Shown piece by piece: positions 1 through 6,219 of a stretch of 12,026 bases of DNA. The DNA lies in NCBI GenBank assembly GCA_028456385.1, contig JALNQF010000873.1, positions 1-12,026 of the forward strand, given 5' to 3'. Below the pieces are notes generated by a model. That model had not been told where the DNA came from. It saw only the letters and a program-made list of their open reading frames with translations, and made no database searches. The stretch is from Ophiosphaerella korrae (taxonomy: Eukaryota > Ascomycota > Dothideomycetes > Pleosporales > Phaeosphaeriaceae). Position numbers and translations under genes: made by a program. The number at the start of each line of letters is the position of its first letter. The first letter of the stretch is position 1.

Positions 1-105
1 ATTACGCTAGGACTAAGATAGTATAGAGAGTAATAAAGAACTAAGGATTAACAAAGAAATAGGATTAATAACCTTAGTACTAGCACGGAGAAATAAGGGC
101 TGCGT

Positions 106-116
106 AGAAGAGGGAA
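106..116 (+). promoter_or_regulatory. Polypurine tract of gypsy copy 0
   Basis: An 11-base all-purine run (AGAAGAGGGAA) ends three bases before the LTR start TGTTAC. This is the position where a retrotransposon primes plus-strand DNA synthesis. Position and composition support it; exact limits are inferred. Confidence 0.6.
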
Positions 117-119
117 TAG

Positions 120-578
120 TGTTACAGCAGTAACAAGGGAAACCAAGATAGAACTAATTAGTCTACGCTTAGTTACTAACAAAGTATAGGATAAGCGGGG
201 TAACGACTTATAAGACAACGAGTTCAATTAGGAAGCTAACTATAATATAGACACGTAATAGATTCGTGAATTTGCAATCTTAGCAAACACGAAGCTACGA
301 AGCTATTATGTAACAAATTTGTGAATTCGCGATCTTAGCAAAAACGAAGTAACGAAGCCGCCAAGATATCATTACTATATAGTTAGTAGCAATACGCATC
401 GTTAGGATAGCATCGGCAATTTAATCACTAACCACGAGCGACAATACCGAGACAGTTGCAGAACATCTTCTATTGTCTATAGCTTATTGTAGATCACAAC
501 ACGAACTTTTACCATCACCTCGTGATCCACCAACACCTCTCAGGCCACTAGGAAGTCGACCCTAGTGAGCCGGTAACA
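120..578 (+). repeat. Gypsy 3' LTR, copy 0 (459 bp)
   Basis: The LTR starts TGTTAC and ends GTAACA, a perfect 6-bp terminal inverted repeat with TG...CA ends. Its 5' part (TGTTACAGCAGTAACAAG, then a GCGGGGTAACGAC-like block) aligns with 6220-6315 and 7332-7420. The 3' part (GTTAGGATAGCATCGGCAAT through CTAGGAAGTCGACCCTAG) aligns with about 6657-6830 and 7577-7745. The middle, 261-358, is a repeat cassette not shared with copy A. The five bases after the LTR (579-583, ACAGG) should be one half of the target-site duplication. Confidence 0.78.
261..358 (+). repeat. Two 43-bp direct repeats in the LTR 0 middle
   Basis: Units 261-303 and 316-358 share GTGAATT, ATCTTAGCAAA and ACGAAG blocks in the same order, with a 12-base spacer. 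Unit 1 has an imperfect dyad: TTCGTG at its left is complementary to CACGAA near its right, around a TCTTAGCAA core. The same TCTTAGCAA core sits in the loop of a palindrome in LTR B (around 7525-7532). Confidence 0.7.
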
Positions 579-580
579 AC

Positions 581-1192
581 AGGACTTTCTACGTTAATAA
601 GCAACTATTTTTAGAGATTTACACAAGAGTACAGCCTTCCGTCTATACTAAAGTAACCGTTAAAAGTGGTTTTTCGGCAACTAGCCTTGTGCTAGCAGAC
701 TCGTAGTAGGTTCTATCGAATCTTACAGTTATAAATCAGACGCCGTCTCCGCTAACTATGTCTCTTGAGGAGACATGGACCTCCGAAACGCCGCATACGG
801 TTGCTCAGCTTAAGCAGCAGGCTAAGCTTATACGGGAGCTCCTCTAGCGGTCGTCACAGAGCCCGTCAAGCCGTGCAGTACAGCAAGTTATTAAGGGTTG
901 CGAGCTTGCGCTCCACGTAGCCGCACTGCTTGCGGCCAAAAATACAGAGCTACAGGCCGAAAACAACTGCCAAAAAGCAAGGAGGGAGCAGCCCCGTTAC
1001 TTTATTGCTACTAGAGGGGCTTTACAGGCTATAGAAGGCCGGCAACTTACCGTACTAGCCGAAAATGCGGAGAGGGAGATAGCTCAACGGGACGCTCAGC
1101 CAGTGCGGCAACGGGCACCACCAACGTGCTCAAACTGCCACGTTCAAGGTCATAAACGGACGCAGTGTAGAGCTGTTTTAAGAACAATATAG
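581..1192 (+). pseudogene. pogo/Fot1-like transposase, C-terminal part
   Basis: One frame runs from the LTR junction to TAG at 1190-1192, interrupted by stops at 704-709 (TAG TAG) and 845-847 (TAG). The order of motifs fits the C-terminal tail of fungal pogo-like transposases. A stretch around 665-715 (SGFSATSLV, then VLSNL) corresponds to the segment after the DDE catalytic core. Next come TPSP and WTSETPHTVAQLKQQAKLI (about 740-835), then SPSSRAVQQVIKGCELALH (from about 860) followed by a Leu/Ala-rich helix. A CX2CX4HX4C zinc-knuckle-like motif lies at 1127-1168. The catalytic core and N-terminal helix-turn-helix are missing, lost left of the gypsy LTR. The stops fit C-to-T or G-to-A changes at Gln/Trp-type codons. 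The family call rests on recognition of these tail motifs. An ATG at 758 gives only a fragment and is not the original start. Confidence 0.75.
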
Positions 1193-1264
1193 CTGTATTT
1201 ACGGATAAATTTATTTTGTTGTTGTTCTGTAATCTGTAAAATCGCAGATGCGGTTTTGGTGGGG

Positions 1265-1297
1265 TGTCCAGCTTAGTGGTTTGTCCAGCTTAGTGGT
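1265..1297 (+). repeat. Doubled 3' terminal repeat of the pogo-like element
   Basis: TGTCCAGCTTAGTGGT occurs at 1265-1280 and again at 1282-1297, a 17-bp step. Its position downstream of the transposase stop and just before the inferred element end fits a terminal inverted repeat with an internal direct repeat, a probable transposase-binding pair. The 5' partner is not present to confirm it. Confidence 0.65.
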
Positions 1298-1494
1298 AAA
1301 ACACGTTAACAGGCATCACTGAGTCAGCACTTCTCGGAGCTCCACTTACCAACTTCAGGGTCAGTGAGCGCTATGATTGGGCGAGGAGTCGTCAAAATAC
1401 CCGCGAAGAAGACTGGGCGTATTCTCTCCAGGGTATATTCGGCGTATTTCTCCCGCCTATATATAGCGAGGGTACGGAGGTGCGTTTCAAAAGT

Positions 1495-1842
1495 CCTTGT
1501 GAGCGCTAAAAACGCCACAAACTTAGCAGTCAGAAAGATGAAGCACCTTGTTATGCCCACCACGCTCAAGGCCTAGTTTATTCAAGGGAGAAGGTTGAAA
1601 GTCTGCTCTAGTATAGTAATTCACCTAACTTGGATGCTATTGAGTCTTGCTAGTTCTGGATGAAGAGGAAGACAACGAAGAAGGGGGCTCCTAAGAACAG
1701 AGAAAGCGCGACAAAGGCATGGAAATAGGTCTGGGACGAGCTCCCTTAAGAGCAGATTCAAGCTTGGATTGAGAGAATCCCTATACACATTCAAAAGATA
1801 ATTGAACTTGAGGGTGGGAACGAGGGGAGAGTTCATAGATGA
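1495..1842 (+). pseudogene. Tc1/mariner-like transposase, C-terminal part
   Basis: The frame ending at TGA 1840-1842 contains the hallmark end of a fungal Tc1-like DDE transposase. KDEAPCYAHHAQ (about 1534-1569) occupies the second-Asp region. SNSPNLDAIESC (about 1615-1650) is the SPDLN.IE motif carrying the last catalytic acidic residue. FWMKRKTTKKGAPKNRE follows, and WIERIPIHIQKIIELEGGNE lies near the end. Stops inside the frame at 1507 (TAA), 1600 (TAG), 1651 (TAG), 1717 (TAG) and 1744 (TAA) fall where Gln or Trp codons would be expected, a RIP-like pattern. The first catalytic Asp and the DNA-binding domains are absent. The frame stays open upstream to about 1321, but I could not match that part. 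No 3' inverted repeat was identified. It is a dead fragment that the neighbouring pogo element may have interrupted. Confidence 0.78.
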
Positions 1843-1900
1843 AAATTTTGTGGCGATTTATGGCGTTTTTAGTGCCTCTTAGCAGGCAGAAACTTTTGAA

Positions 1901-2886
1901 ATGCACCTCCGTAGACCGAATGCAGTTTGCCGGCTTGTCAAAGAAATCAAGGAGACTTTGCTTTGCGGCGGGGTACGGAACTTCATAATCGGTATGGGAT
2001 CATGAACGAGCCGGTGTAAAATACATTAACTGACTTACATTTTCAGATAGCGACGGACGTGGGCGAGTTGTAAACCTACTCCTACTAAATATCGCCTTAT
2101 TGGAAACTCTGTCCCTCTTCGACGAAGCCAGGGTACAAGCCGAACGTTATGGATCAAATGTTCATGATAACGCACAAGTATTGTCGGCCAACGATGCACT
2201 GGTTTCAGATACGGCGTCTGTGTTCCTCGAATTTCTTTACGGGCTTTTGCGATATATCGTTCTCCCCTTAGGCGGTTACAAGATGCTGCAAGTTCAGTTT
2301 GACATGACTTCCAGCATCATACGTGGCATTACCGCTTCTAATAAGAAAATTGCTTCAAATTTATGGCATAACGAAGAAAACGGCCCAGGATTTCATTCAA
2401 GGTCAGATAGAAGCTGCAACTCAAACGACCGATGCTCAACCCTCAGCCTTGGAAGAAATAGAGATCCTCAAGCAATATATAGGACATTCGAAGCTAGAGA
2501 TAAAAGGGGTGGAAGTGGAAACACAACAGATAAGTATTGAGGAAGCTAAAACGATTGAGAAGGAGTGTACCAAGCTTAGAGAGCAGATTCCGAAACTCGT
2601 GGAGGAGTGCCGGCAAATGCAGCAGAGACTGGATATAGCCGTGGAAAAAGTAAAACAACAACAAACTGAGACAAAGGCTAAGGTAGATATGCTTGAGGCG
2701 AAACACTTATCTGTCAATTGTCTGCTTGTAAATACCGCTAATTATATTGCAACGGAATTCGGTTGGTGCAAAAACGAACGTGCGTCGATAAATGGCCGTT
2801 CCACGCCTAAGCATGTGGCAAACCGCTTAGATTCATGCATCAGTTTGACGATAAGCTTCATCTGCAGTCAAATGCCGTATAGGTAG
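1901..2886 (+). CDS. Unrecognised intron-containing coiled-coil protein gene, possibly decayed
   Basis: ATG 1901 opens 30 codons that join across a 55-bp intron (1992-2046) to a long open frame (2047 onward) with no frame break, which supports a real spliced gene. The first roughly 125 residues are mixed and include a hydrophobic helix-like run (VFLEFLYGLLRYIVLPLGGY, about 2220-2280). After about 2380 the plausible frame is one base over (open 2308-2886). It encodes a strongly charged heptad-like segment rich in Glu, Lys and Gln, probably a coiled coil (about 2436-2710), then ends at TAG 2884. The frame change needs either a second intron (candidates 2275-2314, 40 nt, or 2292-2388, 97 nt, both of the right length class) or a frameshift. 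If spliced, the product is about 260-290 residues. A possible acceptor (CTCTTAG, ending 1882) in front of the ATG leaves open a lost upstream exon next to the Tc1 remnant. I do not recognise the family and assign no function. Confidence 0.5.
1992..2046 (+). other. Spliceosomal intron, 55 bp
   Basis: The donor is G|GTATGG at 1992, an ACTGAC branch-like site lies about 15 bases before the end, and the acceptor is ATTTTCAG ending at 2046. Removal joins two open frames as ATC-GAT-AGC without a stop. Size and signals are typical of filamentous fungi. Confidence 0.65.
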
Positions 2887-3452
2887 AAGACGAGTATACG
2901 TAGACTGTGCTAATGAGTCGAAGTTAAGTCCACGTTCCATCGAATATCCTGAATAGCCTTACCCGCAGCCACCTTGCGTCATACACCAAACTAACACCTG
3001 AGCTAACGACCCATTGCAAGCAATAAAGCTGCCAGGTGACTCGAACAGCGTGACAGGACTGGGTCTACTCACCCACATCATCACAGATCTTCATGGGGAG
3101 TTGCCTGGTGTGAGTGTATAAGTAGCAGTTGGTGCCCCTCTACACAGCATGCCTTCAATAAGTTTCCTCTAAGTAAAGCCGTGCTTTGGATTTTGTGGTT
3201 GATTCCTCGTTCGTATTCGTACAAACACACCAGCACAGATTTAAAGTTAATCTTGCACGCTATACACCGGAGTGTAACACCTTGTGAAGGTAGGGGTTGT
3301 GGCCATAGGTATGAGCCATGGACTTTTGCCTTAGAACAGGGAGGTTCGCTCAGAAGTTTTCCGTTTTTTAACATGGCAATTGTATGAATTCTGAAGAATA
3401 ACGAAGAGCCAACATAGCCCCTATATAATCATTTGATGGCCCATTTTCAGGA
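2887..3452 (+). other. No supported gene (2887-3452)
   Basis: Only short open frames on both strands were found, the longest 68 codons on plus at 3181-3387 and 97 codons on minus at 3081-3374. They overlap each other and carry no motif I recognise. A TATA-like run (GTATAAG, about 3116) and a GTATGA...TTTTCAG intron-like stretch (3382-3450) are visible but link no coherent frame. Base composition is ordinary, not RIP-like. Confidence 0.5.
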
Positions 3453-3761
3453 ATGCGGGCTGTCCCAGAACTAGGCTTCCTTTTTTGGCCCCAAAATAGA
3501 CCAAATATCCTGTCACGGGACGATGTACCCGCACACGTGATTGCGCGATTACTCATATGCGGCCGCGTAAGTTAACGTTATTTGACGCATTGTAATTATG
3601 TACCAGTATGATAATGGAGCCGGCACCCTAAGGAAGCTTGGCGCATAGATAACAACGTCTTGTCAGAAGACTTCACCGCTGAAACAGAGCCGTGTTCGCG
3701 GATGACACCCAAAGAAGAGATGAGCGAGAATGGATTACCTGCTTGGGTAGGGATAGGATGA
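3453..3761 (+). CDS. Possible small two-exon gene or exon pair
   Basis: ATG 3453 opens 38 codons (begins MRAVPELGFLFWPQN) that end exactly at a canonical GTAAGT donor (3567). Splicing to CCTAAG ending at 3632 continues in phase into EAWRIDNNVLSEDFTAE... and runs to TGA 3759-3761, giving about 80 residues. The unspliced frame would stop almost at once (GTA AGT TAA). The ATG directly follows a CCATTTTCAG acceptor-like site ending at 3450, so this could also be internal exons of a larger gene. I do not recognise the product. The same frame continues after the stop as TYINVITVTGS, next to the AAA+ fragment at 3788, so the two may have been parts of one gene now broken by a frameshift. This is inference. 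Confidence 0.33.
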
Positions 3762-3787
3762 GATACGTATATTAATGTTATCACAGT

Positions 3788-4000
3788 GACGGGGTCATTT
3801 CCCCAGGCCGAATCGACCGTCTAGTTCACATTGCTTCGCCGAATGAGAGCCTTCGCGCTGCCGTTGTGCAATCCTACGGAGGAAAGCTTCCACATACTAT
3901 CAAACTTCCTAATAAACATGTAGAAGAAGCTGTGAAAAACACTGAAGGCTTTACCTACGCGCAATTAGAAGACGTCTTGTTGAATCATTTTCATACGTAG
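3788..4000 (+). pseudogene. AAA+ ATPase, C-terminal fragment
   Basis: About 70 codons end at TAG 3998-4000. They begin GVISPGRIDRLVHIASPNE, which matches the second region of homology of AAA+ ATPases: the R-P-G-R-x-D-R-type motif that carries the arginine finger, here SPGRIDR. A helical small-subdomain (lid) segment follows, ending NTEGFTYAQLEDVLLNHF, the sensor-2/lid part of such proteins. Walker A and Walker B motifs are not found in the same frame upstream, where TAA at 3773 blocks it. GAGTLRK (about 3616-3636) in another frame is too weak to call a P-loop. The piece is therefore a truncated, non-functional remnant or a terminal exon. AAA+ proteins couple ATP hydrolysis to remodelling of other molecules; the subfamily is not determinable here. 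Confidence 0.55.
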
Positions 4001-4389
4001 CTTAGAAACCAAGCTAAAATGTAGAGTTTGGGCTAAGCAGTAACGTCATCCCGATAGACTTCTGATTTTCTTACGCCACCCAGGTACCTACAAAGGTAGA
4101 GGCATGGGCGGACAGACCCTTTGGCCTGATCTGCTCCCAAGAGTTAACTCAATCAACTCTTAATCTATTAAGGATATATATTTAACGTGTATGTTAGGAA
4201 AGCCAAGTACTCCATCGGCCCAATCAAGGTGGCAGGGCACTTCAAAGTCAGCTTTTCACGAGATATTCGTTGAAAATATCATACTTTAGATACATTTGCC
4301 TCCCTCAATATTCTGGACAAAAGGAGAGCGAACGTCCTAGTGCTAATTGTCAACCTAATCGGTGATAGTCAGGTAAATTGTGAGTGAAC
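4001..4389. other. No supported gene (4001-4389)
   Basis: Both strands are broken by frequent stops and no motif was recognised. A small inverted repeat (AAGAGTT ... AACTCTT) lies near 4139-4161. It may be decayed flanking sequence of the AAA+ and ankyrin remnants. Confidence 0.5.
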
Positions 4390-4780
4390 CTTTACTACAG
4401 CATCGTCAAGCTAGAGATATTTGAGCAGTCTGCGCCAGCGCTATCCTCGAAAAGTAGCTTGATGACGGCTTCATAACCACTCTCTGCAACACGCTGTCAC
4501 GGCTTCTGGCCATACTACTAACTACTATACAGCACCGGCGCCAGTTTTAGAGAAGTAGCTCGCCGACGGTTCCGTGGCCGCTTTCCGCAGCATAGAATAT
4601 TGGTATCCTACTACACGTAGTCGGGCAGTGTGCTGCAGCATTATTTAATAGGTAGCTGAATGTTGATTTCATGCCCGCTCTCTACAGCACTCGTCAGCGT
4701 CGTCAGGATGGAATTATCCTCAGGGTTTGTGGCAGTATGGCTGTTGAGAAGCGGCATGACGACGATTTCATCCTACCGTT
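4390..4780 (-). pseudogene. Ankyrin-repeat protein remnant, about four repeats
   Basis: On the minus strand, four degenerate units recur at roughly 99-bp steps, the length of a 33-residue ankyrin repeat. Read 5' to 3' on minus, the helix signatures are DEIVVMPLLN (about 4772-4743), LTSAVESGHEINIQL (about 4697-4653), PIFYAAESGHGTVGELLL (about 4604-4551) and VAESGYEAVIKLLFEDSAGA (about 4490-4431). They follow the consensus A-x-x-x-G-H-x-x-x-V-x-x-L-L. Units lie in different frames and are separated by stops (for example after LPIK and after ELLL), so the gene is broken by indels and point changes. Ankyrin arrays are protein-protein binding scaffolds and often form the C-terminal part of fungal NACHT (NLR-like) proteins. 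No NACHT domain is seen here, so that link is only context. The ends are approximate. Confidence 0.65.
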
Positions 4781-5096
4781 ACTAGCGCATCACTAAACTT
4801 GAGTCCACGAATGCTAGTGGAACGGAACATCAAATCAAGTGTGAATCACACACGATGTGGAGGCTTCCTTCGGAGCACACACCGTCGTGCTCAGACGATC
4901 ACAGAAACCCCACAGAGTTATTTGACACATAGGAGGATGCCGCGACAAAACGGAAACTATGGCAGGGAAAGCATCTCGACCGCATTTAAAAACGGTTGGA
5001 CCTCTGGAGAGACAATTTTAGCGCATTGAGTTACGCGCTTGCCAAGAACCCCACCATGCAACTCCAAATGCGATCACCACCTCAATCCACCATAAC
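4781..5096. other. No supported gene (4781-5096)
   Basis: A 76-codon plus frame (4799-5029) and a similar minus frame overlap and resemble nothing I know. Upstream ankyrin units may have occupied this stretch on the minus strand, but no A-x-x-x-G-H signature was found. Confidence 0.45.
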
Positions 5097-5470
5097 TATG
5101 GCTACGCAACGCCGATTGGACGAGAGATAGATGGAAATGCTCGCCGTGGGCCAAATATCAGTCAGCATGACCGTGATCAAATGATTGGGATGGTGTTGAC
5201 TGGTACGGATAATAAGGAAGTTGCAGCGCGCTTTAGGCGCTCACGCTTTGCCGTTGAGCGGATTGTCAAGAAGCGGTACCAAACTGGCAGCGTTGAGGAT
5301 AAACCTCGCAGTGGGCGTCCCAATCGGAGAAGCCGGAACGTTACCAGTCGGCCGGGAATCGCTTGACAGAGGTGGAACGGACCACGCTTCGATCACGTGG
5401 CGCTGTTGAATCATCAACCAGCGCCCAGCTCCTGAAACCGGCGCGACGGCTAGTGAGGCTCACCGCCTAG
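5097..5470 (+). pseudogene. Tc1-like transposase, N-terminal DNA-binding part
   Basis: From about 5097 one frame reads YGYATPIGREIDGNARRGPN, then SQHDRDQMIGMVLTGTDNKE (about 5160-5219), VAARFRRSRFAVERIVKKRY and GSVEDKPRSGRPNRR. This is the paired-like helix-turn-helix and GRP linker typical of the N-terminus of Tc1/mariner transposases. It stops at TGA 5364-5366. A second frame (5360-5470) continues the family pattern with LTEVERTTLRSRGAVESSTS and ends at TAG 5468, so one frameshift lies near 5360. The DDE catalytic domain is missing. No start codon remains in frame; the ATG at 5098 is in another frame that ends at TAG 5128. This is a separate copy from the C-terminal Tc1 piece at 1495-1842, unless the region is rearranged. 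Confidence 0.72.
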
Positions 5471-5551
5471 TGCCCGCCCCCACCTAATGTCCGCTTTGGC
5501 CGTATCGCAACTTTTTACAACTCAATTTCAACATCGATTATCTCAGCCAAT

Positions 5552-5743
5552 ATGGGTGATCTCGATGCAGCGATTGCAGCTGTAGAATCGCTGAAGCCAG
5601 GAGAACAGGTCTGTTGGTCTAAAATTGCTAAGACTTATAGCGTTGATCGATCAACGCTATCAAAAAGATGCCAGGGCAAAACGCGCCCACGCGATGCGAA
5701 GACACTTGACGAGCGTTTACTCAACTAACAACAAGAGGATAAG
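5552..5743 (+). pseudogene. pogo/Fot1-like transposase, N-terminus
   Basis: ATG 5552 starts MGDLDAAIAAVESLKPGEQV, followed by a Psq-type helix-turn-helix (WSKIAKTYSVDRSTLSKRCQ, about 5615-5674), the usual start of fungal pogo-like transposases. The frame meets TAA at 5726-5728, where such proteins normally have a Gln-rich NPQQE-like segment; the next codons QQEDK fit that, suggesting a Gln codon changed to stop. A TGTCGC copia-type LTR begins at 5744, cutting the gene after about 64 codons. The rest of this transposase is not in the window to the right. The 5' untranslated stretch, with a likely terminal repeat somewhere in 5470-5551, could not be delimited. Confidence 0.75.
5637..5660 (+). 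repeat. Perfect 24-bp palindrome inside the pogo HTH coding region
   Basis: ATAGCGTTGATC (5637-5648) is followed immediately by its exact reverse complement (5649-5660). It overlaps the codons of the recognition helix (YSVDRSTLS). Confidence 0.9.
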
Positions 5744-5908
5744 TGTCGCAAGTTAGAGCTTCGCTCTATACGATTCAGGTAAGCCCGCAGCAGTAAGCGA
5801 GCCGCACGAGCCGTTGGAGCTGCTCCACTGTATATAAGTAGCCCAGCTCAGATAGCTCTTCAATCAATGATCATCTCCCACTCATTCCTGAGCTCGCATC
5901 TCACAACA
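5744..5908 (+). repeat. Copia-like 5' LTR (165 bp)
   Basis: The LTR starts TGTCGCAAG and ends TCACAACA (TG...CA ends). It begins exactly where the pogo frame loses coherence and ends directly before a tRNA-complementary primer site. The preceding five bases are ATAAG (5739-5743), the predicted target duplication. The 5' limit is inferred from these two facts because no second LTR is available. Confidence 0.6.
5831..5837 (+). promoter_or_regulatory. TATA box of the copia-like LTR
   Basis: TATATAA lies about 70 bases before the LTR end, a normal spacing for the U3/R promoter of an LTR element. It is the only TATA motif in this LTR. Confidence 0.55.
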
Positions 5909-5926
5909 GTTATGAGCCCGGCGCTG
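5909..5926 (+). promoter_or_regulatory. Primer-binding site of half-tRNA type (initiator Met)
   Basis: GTTATGAGCCCGGCGCTG directly follows the LTR. Its first 11 bases are the complement of GGGCTCATAAC, the anticodon stem-loop of eukaryotic initiator tRNA-Met (anticodon CAU). Priming by an internal half of this tRNA is known for Drosophila copia and relatives; a normal site would match the tRNA 3' end instead. Confidence 0.65.
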
Positions 5927-6041
5927 AAAATCACTCGATAGTTCCATCCTGTGCACTGCAGCAAGAGATCGCGAGCTCAGTATACTCCCATCCTATCCTA
6001 TCTCATCTCACCTCATCTTATCTATCACTCAAACGCTCACG

Positions 6042-6218
6042 ATGTCTTACAGCAAGATCACTCCACTCGACAAAGGCACTACCCTGCTCAACAAGCGCTC
6101 ACAATAGCTAGTATAGTTTACACAACTCTACTACAACGCGCTCGAGCTAGGCATCTAGAAGCTCGTTAACCTAGAAGCTAATAACGCTCCTAATATGTAC
6201 GCTAACGAACTAGTTTAA
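6042..6218 (+). pseudogene. Copia-type gag, N-terminal fragment
   Basis: ATG 6042 starts MSYSKITPLDKGTTLLNKRS, then a W-x-x-W-F-like block in which both Trp positions are TAG (6105-6107 and 6114-6116). TQLYYNALELGI follows, then another TAG (6156-6158) and KLVNLEANNAPNMYANEL. The layout fits the N-terminus of copia-type gag polypeptides, where the stops fall on conserved tryptophans (TGG to TAG, a G-to-A change as in RIP). Gypsy LTR A interrupts the frame at 6219/6220 right after TAA 6216. It is a dead fragment; capsid and nucleocapsid parts are absent. Confidence 0.65.
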
Positions 6219-6219
6219 C

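Larger units (their letters stand above)
1..578 (+). mobile_element. 3' end of a gypsy-family LTR retrotransposon (copy 0)
   Basis: This is the last 119 bases of an internal region followed by a complete LTR (120-578). The LTR matches those at 6220 and 7332 in its start (TGTTACAG...), in the block following the start (about 120-210) and in its terminal third, so all three belong to one family in the same orientation. Internal sequence upstream and a purine tract directly before the LTR mark it as the 3' LTR. The element ends inside a pogo-like transposase frame that resumes at about 579, so it was inserted into that DNA transposon. RIP-type damage is moderate, less than in copy B. Most of the element lies outside the window. 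Confidence 0.8.
579..1306 (+). mobile_element. 3' part of a pogo/Fot1-like DNA transposon
   Basis: The segment holds the C-terminal transposase frame (to 1192), a short 3' untranslated stretch, and a 3' terminal region with a duplicated 16-bp motif (1265-1297). It ends by about 1306, next to a TA at 1307-1308, the dinucleotide that pogo/Tc1 elements duplicate on insertion. The 5' side is cut by the gypsy LTR ending at 578. The matching 5' half is not in this window next to it. Confidence 0.72.
5744..6219 (+). mobile_element. Ty1/copia-like retrotransposon, 5' end
   Basis: The element consists of a short 5' LTR (5744-5908), an adjacent primer-binding site, a leader, and the start of a gag-like frame (ATG 6042). 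The upstream flank interrupts the pogo-like transposase at 5743. Downstream, gypsy LTR A starts at 6220 inside the gag frame. The remaining gag-pol and the 3' LTR would lie beyond gypsy copies A and B, outside the window. Confidence 0.68.

Noticed and set aside
1324..1569. 81-codon minus-strand open frame
   Set aside because: It overlaps the plus-strand Tc1-like transposase remnant, which has clear family motifs; the minus product matches nothing.
1364..1576. 70-codon plus-strand ORF with ATG
   Set aside because: It lies in a different frame from the Tc1 motifs it overlaps and has no recognisable content.
2436..2717. Minus-strand ORFs of 93 and 70 codons rich in Ser, Cys and Leu
   Set aside because: They are the antisense shadow of the charged coiled-coil coding stretch on plus; their composition follows from the complementary codons.
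3081..3374. 97-codon minus-strand ORF
   Set aside because: It has no motif, no start context and no neighbours supporting it, and it overlaps an equally open plus frame. It could not be separated from chance.
3368..3556. Minus ORF with GLFWGQKRKP, considered as a Tc1 central-domain fragment
   Set aside because: The similarity to the MVWG-type block is too weak, and the plus strand there gives a better spliced frame.
3616..3636. GAGTLRK as a Walker A motif for the AAA+ fragment
   Set aside because: It lacks the full G-x-x-x-x-G-K-[ST] pattern, lies in another frame and is too close to the arginine-finger segment.
4799..5029. 76-codon plus-strand ORF before the Tc1 N-terminal fragment
   Set aside because: Basic, low-information product with no family motif and no continuity with the transposase frame.
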